Shown one piece after another: positions 1 to 10,435 of a stretch of 64,000 nucleotides of DNA (within the stretch, counting starts at the first letter, position 1; every line of letters starts with the position of its first letter). Below the pieces are notes generated by a model that was not told the origin of the DNA, made no database searches, and saw only the letters and a program-made list of their open reading frames with translations. This DNA comes from Fistulifera solaris. Its lineage: Eukaryota; Bacillariophyta; Bacillariophyceae; Naviculales; Stauroneidaceae. A program made the position numbers and the translations under genes. The stretch lies in the NCBI GenBank assembly GCA_030295235.1, contig AP026143.1, forward strand, positions 1 to 64,000. Reading direction: 5' to 3'.

Positions 1-400
1 CTCCTAACCCTAACCCTAACCCTAACCCTAACCCTAACCCTAACCCCAACCCTAACCCTAACCCTAACCCCAACCCCAACCCTAACCCTAACCCCAACCC
101 CTAACCCTAACCCTAACCCTAACCCTAACCCTAACCCTAACCCTAACCCTAACCCTAACCCTAACCCTAACCCCAACCCTAACCCTAACCCTAACCCTAA
201 CCCTAACCCCAACCCTAACCCTAACCCTAACCCCAACCCCAACCCTAACCCTAACCCTAACCCTAACCCTAACCCTAACCCTAACCCTAACCCTAACCCT
301 AACCCTAACCCTAACCCTAACCCTAACCCTAACCCTAACCCTAACCCTAACCCTAACCCTAACCCTAACCCTAACCCTAACCCTAACCCTAACCCTAACC
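1..400. repeat. Terminal telomere array (CCCTAA)n
   Basis: The first 400 bases are an uninterrupted CCCTAA array with occasional CCCCAA variants. It ends sharply before a T-rich tract at about 401. The C-rich strand read 5'->3' at the left end is the orientation expected for a true left chromosome end with a TTAGGG-type G-strand. Confidence 0.98.
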
Positions 401-723
401 TCTTTTTTTTAGAATCGATGTCGATGATCTGTCGATTTTTCAATTTGCCCTTTCTCTTGCAGTCAAGTTACCAACCACCAACCACCACCAAGTTGTTTAC
501 GCTTGTCCTTTGGCCTCTGATCTGAGATCCGACTTCGGCATGAACTCCCCCAGACCAGGAGCGCAGCAAGGGCTGCATCTGCTCAAGCCCCGTTGAAGAG
601 GTTGTTGTTGTGCCCGCATCCATCAATGAGGACAGTGCAGCACAAAAAGAAAACATTGGTTTTGTACCCACTGAAAAAGGCAAAGACTAATTACTGGGAT
701 TTCATCGTTCTTGCTGCATTCCA
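401..723. other. Telomere-proximal spacer
   Basis: This is the junction between the telomere array and the hAT remnant. It starts with a T8 tract and holds short CCAACCACCA-type repeats near 470-490. I see no convincing gene. The bases just before 724 end in a pyrimidine-rich CAG that could be a splice acceptor for the transposase, but no upstream exon is recognisable. Confidence 0.4.
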
Positions 724-3034
724 GTGAACGGAAGGAAGGCATCACAGTACAAGTCGGACCATGCTATATGTGCTTGGTGTCTCAAGTGCAATAAAGATGT
801 TGATTTCACCAAAGGTTCCTCGCAAGGTGTAATATCTCATCTAAAGCAGACTCACCCTGAGCATTTAAAAGCAAAGGCTGACGAGGAGGATGCAAAACAG
901 CTCCGCTCTTCGGCCGGATCGGTCAGAACATTCCAGACTTCGATTACTGATCTCCTTCGAAGTATGCCTCAAGCAGAGATGGCGCCGGCATCAAGGGCTG
1001 ACCAAAAGAGAGGAGAAGCAATTCTTTATACTGGATTGTCACCTCTGTGCGCTCCTTACAACATTGTCAATGACAATGGCTTCAATGGGTTCTGTGAGTT
1101 CTTGAACGGGCTGAAAACAAAGTTCACCATCACGGAACGAACCCGTCTTTCCAAGCAGGTGACCATGCTTAACAAAGTTGTCTCAATGAATATAAAGTAT
1201 CAACTCAAGGAGGATATGGATTGGTTCAGCATTACCACGGACATTTGGACTTCTCGAACAATGGAAAGCTTCATGGCCGTAACACTTCATTATCTAACAA
1301 GTGATTTTCAAATGAAGGAGTTTGTGCTCGAGGTTCGCCAATTTCCTTCTGCGCATACCGGCAGCTAATATAAAGTAAGTGTCCTGGAATTTTGTTTTAT
1401 GTCTGTTTTGTGCGACTTCTCACGAACCGCTAAAAGAGCCCTATTGGAAGATTGTTTTGAGACGGGGCTTGACAAGAGCAAGCTGGCAATGCTCGGCCCG
1501 AGACAACGCCTCCAATGGTGTAAAAGCATGTAACGATTGGGATGTCACACACTTTGGCTGTGTCGCCCATTGTATACATCTCATTGTTGGCCCGCTTTTT
1601 ATGCAGCAAGAAAGAAGAAGACAACGCGCAAGATCTGGTCAAGAAGGCGGCAGAAGCAACAAGTTGAGACCCACAAGCAGCAGCCGTAGTGTTGATGCAG
1701 AAGACACTGAAGATGCGGTGGAAGTGGAAGGAGACATTGGGGCATTTCCTGATCCCTTCACAGAAAGTGACGCCGCAAATGTAAAGAATTGCAGAAAGGC
1801 TGTCAATAAAGCTCGCGACCGCTTATAAGTTCTTCCGCAAGTCCGCAAAAGCTGCTGCAAAACTAGCTGAGTTGAACGGCGGAACAAAAATCCAGCCAAA
1901 AATGGATGTTCGTGACGCTGGTGGAATTCGACAAAGGAGATGTTGGCGCAGTTTCTTGACCATAGGGGAGCAATAGAAATGTTCCTTCAGTATTTGAGGA
2001 CACAGGCTGGAATTGCTGAGTTTGGTAGAAAGATCCCCAATTTATCTATGTCAGAGTGGGGCTTGTTAGAAGGCTTGGTTCTTCTTCTTGAGCCATTTGC
2101 GGTGATCACGAAAGATCTGTCGGGAACTCCTATCCGTCCTTTCCGCTAGCCATTCCTTTGCTTCAACATTTGTTACAGGAACTCAGCAGTACAGACCTGT
2201 TTGAAACGTGGAACTACGAGGGTGACGATAAAGACGAAGCTTTTAGAGATGCTTGACTCGCGGTCGGTAAAAGATATTTTAAAGTCCACCAAGGAACGGC
2301 TTGACAAGATGGTGATCAAAGACGGCAAGTTCCTTTGGGTCTCGTGATATTGACCCTCGCTTTCAGGGATGGATTCACCATTGACTTAATCATTAGATGA
2401 TGCGCAGAAAGAGATGGCGCTTATGGGATTTCGGGATGAAGCTATTGCGTTGGCGCAGTTAGAGTATCGTGAATGTCAGGAAGCTGCTGCTGCCGCCGCC
2501 GCTACCACCGCCACCGCCACCGCTGGTGCAAACGCGGCCACTTCTGGAGCCCCAGTAGCAACCAGTGCAGCACAACCTTTGGGACTAGCAAGAACTCCGC
2601 CACGGCCTCGGAAAAAGGCCAGACTAAGTCTTTTCCGACCACCGCCTCCCACAGCTCCAGGCCCAGAGAATGATGGCACAGGCAATCAAATACCATCAGA
2701 TGACTGGGACACAATCAAGGAAAAAGTTCTCAAGAGATGGAATACTATAGGAAATCAAAAATTGGTCCCAAAAGGCGTAGCATTGACCCACTTGCTTGGT
2801 GGCGTGAAAAGCAAGATGAATATCCGCATCTTGCTAGGGTGGCCAGGAAATGGCTTTGTGTCCCCGTCATCAACTGCGTCAGAAAGAGTGTTTTCAAGCT
2901 GTGGACTTGTCCTAAGCACAAAGCGCACCAACCTACATGGCAGTTCTTTAGAAGCACAAGTCAAACTCAAGTACAACTTGGGGAATTGTGGGATGTCTGT
3001 TGACCTAAATAGCGGAAGCCTTATAATATACTAA
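724..3034 (+). mobile_element. Decayed hAT-family DNA transposon (transposase remnant)
   Basis: Successive pieces of one hAT transposase run left to right. A BED-type zinc finger lies near 760-870 (CAWCLKC followed by HLKQTH). A TTDIWTSRTM block at about 1230-1260 carries the first catalytic Asp. A second block at about 1490-1600 has SARDNASN followed by a C-x2-H pattern. A helical part follows at 1940-2150. The C-terminal dimerisation region has DPLAWW near 2790 and TASERVFS near 2880. These pieces sit in different frames separated by several stops and frameshifts (at least four breaks), so no active transposase can be made. A GCC/ACC trinucleotide run at 2480-2525 codes for Ala/Thr. I could not identify terminal inverted repeats or a target duplication, so the element ends are unknown. 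The family call is firm; the boundaries are not. Confidence 0.85.
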
Positions 3035-3155
3035 GTAACAGCTATAGTCGCGGCATGATAAAACTTAATACTTCTATATCTTATCAAGCACGGATTGCAA
3101 TAGAACTTGTGAAGCTTTGATAACGATATAGGAAGAGATATCAAACATCTGATCA

Positions 3156-4034
3156 CATTTTGTTGACGCCATTTCCAGCCCTCGGACACCTTCGCTGCCG
3201 TCGAGAAAGTTCGAAATCAAGTCATCTGGACATCTCCGGTCCGGTTTGCCTTTTGCTATTCAATCAAGACGCCAATAGGACGCGAAGTATGCAAAAAGAA
3301 CGGATTGATTCGTCGAAGAACCGCACTTTGCGTTGCATTTTGTTGACGCCATTTCCAGCCTCGGACACCTTTGGCGCCGTCGAAAGTTCGAAATCAAGTC
3401 ATCTGGACATCTCCGGTCCGGTTTGCATTTTGATAGTCAATCAAGACGTCAATAGGACGCGAAATATGCAAAAGAACGGAATGATTCGTCGAAGAACCGC
3501 ACTTTGCGTTGCATTTTGTTGACGCCATTTCCAGCCTCGGACACCTTCGTCGTCGGTGAAAGTTCGAAATCAAGTCATCTGGACATCTCCGGTCCGGTTT
3601 GCATTTTGATAGTCAATCAAGACGTCAATAGGACGCGAAATATGCAAAAGAACGGAATGATTCGTCGAAGAACCGCACTTTGCGTTGCATTTTGTTGACG
3701 CCATTTCCAGCCCTCGGACACCTTCGCCGTCGAAAGTTCGAAATCAAGTCATCTGGACATCGCCGGTCCGGTTTGCCTTTTGTTAGTCAACAAAGACGCC
3801 AATGGGACGCGAAGTATGTAAAAGAACGGAATGATTCGTCGAAGAACCGCCCTTTGCGTTGCATTTTGTTGACGCCATTTCCAGCCTCGGACACCTTCGC
3901 CGTCGAGAAAGTTCGAAATCAAGTCATCTCGACATCGCCGGTCCGCTTTGCCTTTTGATAGTCAACAAAGACGCCAATGGGACGCGAAGTATGCAAAAGA
4001 ACGGATTGATTCGTCGAAGAACCGCACTTTGTCT
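3156..4034. repeat. Subtelomeric satellite, five ~176-bp tandem units
   Basis: The motif CATTTTGTTGACGCC recurs at 3156, 3336, 3512, 3688 and 3862, giving periods of 180, 176, 176 and 174 bp. Each unit continues with a conserved block around GAAAGTTCGAAATCAAGTCA and ends near CGTCGAAGAACCGC. Units differ by scattered substitutions and small indels. ORFs of 60-120 codons run through them in changing frames and look like by-products of the repeat. A further 1.5 units occur at about 5764-6020 inside the 2-kb duplication. Confidence 0.93.
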
Positions 4035-4116
4035 TATTCATGAGTTTAGTGTGCCGAGTTCATCATGATCTATGATCCCCAGCGATCATCGATTTAATTA
4101 TGACCACAAAGTAATA

Positions 4117-4131
4117 TAGGGTTAGGGTTAG
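4117..4131 (+). repeat. Interstitial telomeric repeat (left copy)
   Basis: The sequence TAGGGTTAGGGTTAG reads in the G-strand sense, opposite to the terminal CCCTAA array. It is two and a half telomere units buried in the duplicated block. Confidence 0.75.
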
Positions 4132-5005
4132 TTTAGTGATCTCCTCGAAGACTCGAGTAAAGTGAAAGTAAAGTGAACTTCGTGGGCTATAGTGAAGTTG
4201 CTTGTTACAGTGAAAAAGTCACATCTGTGGCGCCTGCCTGCCTGCTCTGCCAGGCGCCTGCCTGCCTAAAATAACCGGCAACCTTGGCTACATGGAGTTG
4301 AGACGATCGGACACCAGCTTACATTTTTCATTTTTCGATCTTGAATGTTGGCTCTTCACTCTTGACAGTTGACAGTTGTCAAATAATGTGTGTGTGTCTG
4401 ATCCACGACCAGAGAAAATAAATAATAAGTTAATTATACTTGACTGGCTGCCTTCAGTAGTATAATTCATAATTCTTCAGAATGTTGTACATTTTTCATT
4501 TTTTGATCGTGACTGTTGACTGTTGACTCTCGACAGTTGACAGTTTACAGTTGCCAACTGTCAAATGTCAGATGTCAGATTGTTTGTAAAGGCCAAAAAC
4601 CAAAAGACGTAAAGGCCCATTGAACTGGGAACTTATTGTTCACGAGTTACAAGATACAGGACGGAGTTTTTACTTTTACCAGCTCATGCAGGTTGAAGGT
4701 ATGAACTCCAATCTCCACTGTAGGAACAAATAATTGCAAAAGGCAAGTACTTTTTGTGAATTATGTCCCTGAAGCATTTTGTTTTCCCGATGCTGAATTG
4801 TAGTGCTAAAAAGTCCCAGGTCACAGTTCCCAGATCACAGAGCCAGAGCAAGTGTAATGCGAAAAGAGAGCGCACGCTGAACGCTGAATTCCATATTATT
4901 TCATGGCCAGCAAAAAGCGAGTGTAAACTTGATCACAAAAATCATTTTGTGCATTTGCTATTTGCAATCATTTTTGCTTCACCGACTTTTCACCTCAACC
5001 AAACC

Positions 5006-5757
5006 ATGATGTTGCGCGCTTCTTTCCTTCTTTCTTTGGTCGCTGGTAAGTTGTCCATCTGCTGTCGTTGTCTCAAGCATATCTTTCTATCGATTGCATT
5101 GCATTCTCAACAGTTTGATCTTTTGACAGGAGCGGCACCGACCATGGGCCAATCCCTTTTCTCACGCTGAAACAATCTTATGCTTTGGAGCCGGAGAAGA
5201 CAATTCGCCTGCCGATCTGCTCACGCCAAACAACGACCGGTTGATACGCCAAGCAACGCGACCGGTTGATACGCCAACTAGCGCACCTGCTGATACGCCG
5301 CCTAACGAGACACGCACATGCTCGACTCGTGTTGGGACAGGCCAATGTATTGATAGCAATGATGACCCTCATCCTGTATGCTTCATGGAAGGCATTACAT
5401 TCAAGGAGTGCCAGCAAGTGGCTATTGACAACATTGATGTGCTTGGCTTCACACACTACGAAGATACTGACGAAAACGGCGCAATCTTTGTCGCTTGCAG
5501 TGTGCACTATGATTCTACAAATGCAGATTTCCAATGCCCCGGATACCTGGGAGAACAGTGGCCTGAACGTTTTCTATGAAGGAACAGGTCCGATTCGAGA
5601 TAGTGACCGTTACCCTGGTGTGGACTGCTACACGTGCGAGTTGAATTTCAAACCTGTGATTCCGCCTTTCACCATTCGCTCCTGTAGTAAATACGGGATG
5701 GAATTTGTTTGGATGGCAATCAAAATGTTTTCCCGTATTGTTACAAGTTCTATGTGA
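5006..5757 (+). pseudogene. Secreted Cys-rich protein, truncated copy 1
   Basis: Exon 1 (5006-5045) encodes a signal peptide beginning MMLRASFLLSLVAG. A GTAAGT intron follows (5046-5129, acceptor TTTTGACAG). Exon 2 then codes for a Pro/Thr linker with repeated PVDTP, and the first cysteine-rich repeat. The gene is disrupted by a TGA a few codons into exon 2 and by frame changes in the linker, both shared with copy 2. It also has its own single-base differences near 5540 and 5638, and it is cut by the duplication breakpoint at about 5760, which removes the second repeat. The function is unknown. Confidence 0.7.
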
Positions 5758-5763
5758 GTTTGG

Positions 5764-7758
5764 TTAGTCAACAAAGACGCCAATGGGACGCGAAGTATGT
5801 AAAAAGAACGGATTGATTCGTCGAAGAACCGCCCTTTGGCGTTGCATTTTGTTGACGCCATTTCCAGCCTCGGACACCTTCGCGTCGTCGGTGAAAGTTC
5901 GAAATCAAGTCATCTCGACATCGCCGGTCCGCTTTGCCTTTTGATAGTCAACAAAGACGCCAATGGGACGCGAAGTATGCAAAAGAACGGATTGATTCGT
6001 CGAAGAACCGCACTTTGTCTTATTCATGAGTTTAGTGTGCCGAAGTTCATCATGATCTATGATCCCCGCGATCATCGATTTAATTATGACCACAAAGTAA
6101 TATAGGGTTAGGGTTAGTTTAGTGATCTCCTCGAAGACTCGAGTAAAGTGAAAGTAAAGTGAACTTTGTGGGCTATAGTGAAGTTGCTTGTTACAGTGAA
6201 AAAGTCACATGTCTATTCTGTGGCGCCTGCCTGCCTGTTCGCCATGCCTGCCTAAAAATAACCGGCAACCTTGGCTACATGGAGTTGAGACGATCGGACA
6301 CCAGCTTACATTTTTCATTTTTCGATCTTGAATGTTGGCTCTTCACTCTTGACAGTTGACAGTTGTCAAATAATGTGTGTGTGTCTGATCCACGACCAGA
6401 GAAAATAAATAATAAGTTAATTATACTTGACTGGCTGCCTTCAGTAGTATAATTCATAATTCTTCAGAATGTTGTACATTTTTCATTTTTTGATCGTGAC
6501 TGTTGACTGTTGACTCTCGACAGTTGACAGTTTACAGTTGCCAACTGTCAAATGTCAGATGTCAGATTGTTTGTAAAGGCCAAAAAACCAAAAGACGCAA
6601 GGCCCATTGAACTGGGAACTTATTGTTCACGAAGTTACAAGATACAGGACGGAGTTTTTACTTTTACCAGCTCATGCAGGTTGAAGGTATGAACTCCAAT
6701 CTCCACTGTAGGAACAAATAATTGCAAAAGGCAAGTACTTTTTGTGAATTATGTCCCTGAAGCATTTTGTTTTCCGATGCTGAATTGTAGTGCCGTAAAA
6801 AGTCCCAGGTCACAGTTCCCAGATCACAGAGCCAGAGCAAGTGTAATGCGAAAAGGCAGAGCGCACGCTGAACGCTGAATTCCATATTATTTCATGGCCA
6901 GCAAAAAGCGAGTGTGTAAACTTGATCACAAAAATCATTTTGTGCATTTGCTATTTGCAATCATTTTTGCTTCACCGACTTTTCACCTCAACCAAACCAT
7001 GATGTTGCGCGCTTCTTTCCTTCTTTCTTTGGTCGCTGGTAAGTTGTCCATCTGCTGTCGTTGTCTCAAGCATATCTTTCTATCGATTGCATTGCATTCT
7101 CAACAGTTTGATCTTTTGACAGGAGCGGCACCGACCATGGGCCAATCCCTTTTCTCACGCTGAAACAATCTTATGCTTTGGAGCTGGAGAAGACAATTCG
7201 CCCTGCCGATCTGCCTACGCCAAACAGCGCACCGGTTGATACGCCAAGCAACGCGACCGGTTGATACGCCAACTAGCGCACCTGCTGATACGCCGCCTAA
7301 CGAGACACGCACATGCTCGACTCGTGTTGGGACAGGCCAATGTATTGATAGCAATGATGACCCTCATCCTGTATGCTTCGCGGAAGGCATTACATTCAAG
7401 GAGTGCCAGCAAGTGGCTATTGACAACATTGATGTGCTTGGCTTCACACACTACGAAGATACTGACGAAAACGGCGCAATCTTTGTCGCTTGCAGTGTGC
7501 ACTATGATTCTACAAATGCAGATTTCCAATGCCCGGATACCTGGGAGAACAGTGGCCTGAACGTTTTCTATGAAGGAACAGGTCCGATTCGAGATAGTGA
7601 CCGTTACCCTGGTGTGGACTGCTACACGTGCGAAGTTGAATTTCAAACCTGTGATTCCGCCTTTCACCATTCGCCTCCTGTAGTAAATACGGGATGGAAT
7701 TTGTTTGGATGGCAATCAAAATGTTTTCCGTATTGTTACAAGTTCTATGTGAGTTTGG
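5764..7758. repeat. 2-kb tandem duplication, right unit
   Basis: This is the second copy of 3783-5763. It starts at TTAGTCAACAAAGACGCC within the satellite and ends at TATGTGAGTTTGG, after which the gene continues uninterrupted to 7970. It therefore carries the ancestral right boundary, and the left unit is the truncated one. Small differences such as CCCC versus CCC and one-base gains separate the copies. Confidence 0.93.
6103..6117 (+). repeat. Interstitial telomeric repeat (right copy)
   Basis: This is an identical TAGGGTTAGGGTTAG at the equivalent position of the second duplication unit, again inverted relative to the chromosome end. Confidence 0.75.
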
Positions 7759-7970
7759 AACTTTGCAAGTTACGAGCCGCTGAAAACAATGCGATTGGGA
7801 TTGATTTTGATGATGGTTTTCTTTGTGCTTTGCTATTCGATGCAGGGAAATCGTTTGAATGCCCAACTGGTTACAAACGTCTCGCCGGCAGTGGCGACGT
7901 AGGAACGGGTTCGATTGAGGGTATACATCCCAGTGACAGTAGTGACTGCTACAAATGCGTAGATATTTGA
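6999..7970 (+). pseudogene. Secreted Cys-rich two-repeat protein, copy 2
   Basis: The layout matches copy 1: signal-peptide exon 6999-7038, intron 7039-7122, exon 2 from 7123. An open frame from 7173 to 7970 codes for a Pro/Thr linker and two related cysteine-rich repeats. Each repeat ends in a pattern like CP(x)nGTG-I-SD-DCYxC (ends near 7635 and 7960). The family is probably extracellular or cell-surface; I recognise no named domain. The signal-peptide frame meets a TGA at 7161 before joining this ORF. The linker also changes frame, since the CCGGTTGATACGCCA repeat occurs in two frames near 7230-7265. The gene is therefore a pseudogene, or the exon structure or assembly is wrong. Both copies share these defects, so they predate the duplication or reflect a systematic error. 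An AATAAA lies shortly downstream near 7985. Confidence 0.6.
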
Positions 7971-8270
7971 TATAAATAAGCAGAAATAAAAAATGCTTAT
8001 CGTATTTATTTTGAGGCGCTTACCATGGGTTACATCTGGTCATCCATTTCGACCATTTCTTTAAGATTATGTGCCCTGTGGCGACAATTTGTTTCGATAT
8101 TGCAGTGGCATCCTTGTGACAAGTATGGACCTGAGTCTCTTACCGCTGCCTATTGACCATCCTAACTTAAAGTTAACTTCGTCTGTCGATCAATTACAAG
8201 TTTGTAAATCCTAACTCATAGCAACTGCATAAGTTAAGTCAAGGAAATGTTGCTCCTTTCGCAATTGTCT
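7971..8270. other. Intergenic, no gene seen
   Basis: This is the boundary between the subtelomeric repeat zone and the first ordinary gene. It contains an A-rich polyadenylation-like stretch at about 7975-7995 and nothing else I can support. Confidence 0.4.
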
Positions 8271-9638
8271 CTAGTCGTGACCACAGTTTAATTGCTCTTG
8301 CAGCTCACGCGCCAAGTCACTGTCGGATCGTTGAAGTGCTCCGTCTGGGAGCCTCAACAAAACAGGTTCGATCGGTTGCAACTCAAAAACCGTCTTTTTG
8401 TTCATACAATGCCCATCAGCCAACTTCTTGCCTGATGGCACACTCTGCGGCACAGCTTCAAAAAACACGGATTGATTGTCGTGTTCCCAACAGGACAATA
8501 AGAATTGTATATGATTACGAAAATCCTCCAAGTCCGGTTGAATCGCTTTTAACGCAACCACGCGAGTGATATCAGGCACTCCTCGACTAGCAATACTAGT
8601 TCTTGTCTTCATAGCTATGCCCGCTTCCGACAGAAAAGCAATCGCCAACCCATACTCCTGATTCTCCCAACAAGCTCGAGCTTGAAAATACAATGTCAGC
8701 CCCTCGTGCACCGCTATCTGTAACGCTACCAAAGTCAAAAAGTCTTTATCGAGTCTCTGCATCGGATCAAACGCTTCGCGACGCAAGAGCGCAATAAAGC
8801 CATCGAGTTGCTGTTGTACGCCAAGACACAATTTTGCAAGTAACGAATAGTTCGGCGTGCCGGGCTTCATCAACAAAGTTGCCACCGCCATTTGTTGCCC
8901 ATTCGTCTGAAACAGCAAACACAATGCCTTGGCCATGGCACCGTGACACTCGCTCGGTAACTTCGTTGCATCGACACTGGAACCTTTCGCTATCCATTTC
9001 GGCAGAAGATCGTCACTGAGAAATGCCCATATTCCCGCCGCGGTCGCATAGGCTCGACTGGACGCCGCAAAATCCCCCCGCAATGGAATGTTCTGTTGCT
9101 AGCAATGCCTGCCCCAAGCCAGTTGTAGCAACTGTCATGCACAAATCGTACAATATAGCTTCCGAAGCGAAGGCTTGTGCGTGCGTCGAACCTTCGACAC
9201 CACTAACCCATTCGAATACGAGCTTTTCGTCCAAACGCGCTTGTTCGGGTTGAATTTGACAAGACAATAAGATAGTGTTGATGAGTGGTTCATACCGCTG
9301 TGCACACTCGATCACTCGCTCTGCGGATACTTTCGAAGCGCAACAAGCCTCTTGCAAAAGACGACGCGCTTCGTCGGCTTGTTTCATATGGCGTCGGGTC
9401 TTTGCGTCTTTTCCTGTCGTATAAAAGGCATCGAAAAAGGATATTTTGCGTGGTGTGGGTTGCGGAACTCGAAAGCGATGTACGACTGCGTAAGGAAAGT
9501 GAGAAATGGAGTGTCAAGCAATCGATCTTTCTTTCGTCGTCGTCAGTTTCTGTTTTTCTTACCTGCCGCCAAACGAATAGCTGAATCGGGATGTTCCGTT
9601 TTCGGTTTCTCCAGATCTTTGTACAAGTAATCAGACAT
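8271..9638 (-). CDS. BRO1-domain protein (BROX-like)
   Basis: A two-exon gene. Exon 1 (9563-9638) starts MSDYLYKDLEKPKTEHPDSA. A 149-nt intron (9414-9562, GTAAGA...CGACAG) joins in phase 1 to exon 2 (8271-9413). Recognisable BRO1 helices include EWVSGVEGSTHAQAFASEA near 9190 and the YFQARACWENQEYGLAIAFL segment near 8660. BRO1 domains form a boomerang-shaped helical scaffold that binds ESCRT-III in endosomal sorting, so a role in membrane traffic is likely. The frame changes once at a C6 tract (9074-9079; G6 on the coding strand). Dropping one base gives 405 codons plus stop and a continuous BRO1 sequence, so this is probably an assembly error. I saw no C-terminal prenylation box; the protein ends LNCGHD. 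Confidence 0.8.
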
Positions 9639-10435
9639 TTTTTAAGTTAAAAAGGTGGAGTAGGGAAGACTGACCAAAAAATGAACGAGCTGCAAGCTTG
9701 TGATGACTTTCGTCTTGATTGTTTTGTTGTTGTTGCTGCTTTGTGCTTGCGAGCGGAGCGCGCAGCCTTTTGCTTCTGCACCTTGCGGCAAATAGTATAA
9801 TGACGCCACGCTCAGCACTCTCAACTACACAAGACTGGGAGTTCCAAGTAACCTTAGTCGATGAGACAGAACAATTGATCGTTAGGTTAAGATAACCGTT
9901 TTTAACGTCCATCTCGTAGAAACCAAAAAGCACAGAGAAGTTATCTCGATAGAAAAAGTAGCAAGCAAAGAAATGGGATCCGAGTTTTTGGTTGTTGTTT
10001 GTTGTAGGTTGTAGGTTGTAGTTCCGAGTTCGATAAATCGCGTCCATTCTCCCACACTCTCTGGTTATACTGAGACCTCATACATAGAAAGGGAAGGGTA
10101 CTTCTTAGTTCAATGAAAATTGTTTGATTTATTCGTGCTTCCCATTGATACAAAACAGTACAATCTTGAAGCAAAGCAGAAAGCAGACGCAAGCGACAAC
10201 TTCTTCTCATCCTTTCATTATTTTACTTTTGCTTAACTCACCATTCATCATTCATCATTCATCATTACCGGTACATTGCAATAATTGCAAACCACGCTTC
10301 ATCTTTCGTCACCATATCAATCAATTTTTTGGTTGTTGCTGTTGTTGGACGACTCACCGCGTCACTGATCCACAGTTCGTAACGACAAGCAACTCCGAGC
10401 TTTGTATATCGATCAGATTTCAGAACAACAAAAAG
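9639..10435. other. Divergent promoter region between BRO1 and GT genes
   Basis: Head-to-head intergenic stretch of about 800 bp. It holds AC/TTG-rich simple sequence (around 9720-9745 and 10000-10025) and a short CATCATT microsatellite at about 10245-10268. I see no gene. A long frame reads upstream of the glycosyltransferase ATG but has no conserved sequence. Confidence 0.45.

Larger units (their letters stand above)
3783..5763. repeat. 2-kb tandem duplication, left unit
   Basis: Bases 3783-5763 are repeated as 5764-7758, an offset of about 1,981 at the left end and 1,993 in the middle. The unit holds the end of the 176-bp satellite, a short interstitial telomere repeat, a non-coding stretch rich in GTTGACAGTT-like short repeats, and the 5' part of the secreted Cys-rich gene. 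The breakpoint falls inside that gene: TATGTGAGTTTGG is followed by satellite sequence here, but by gene sequence in the right unit. Near-identity with only scattered small differences implies a recent event. Confidence 0.93.

Noticed and set aside
3160-4068. Series of 64-120-codon plus-strand ORFs with a repeated peptide
   Set aside because: They are translations of the 176-bp satellite in shifting frames. The unit length varies by non-multiples of three, so no stable protein is encoded.
4288-4470. Identical 60-codon minus-strand ORF in both duplication units (also 6275-6457)
   Set aside because: Identity follows from the recent duplication. There is no domain, signal or flanking splice evidence.
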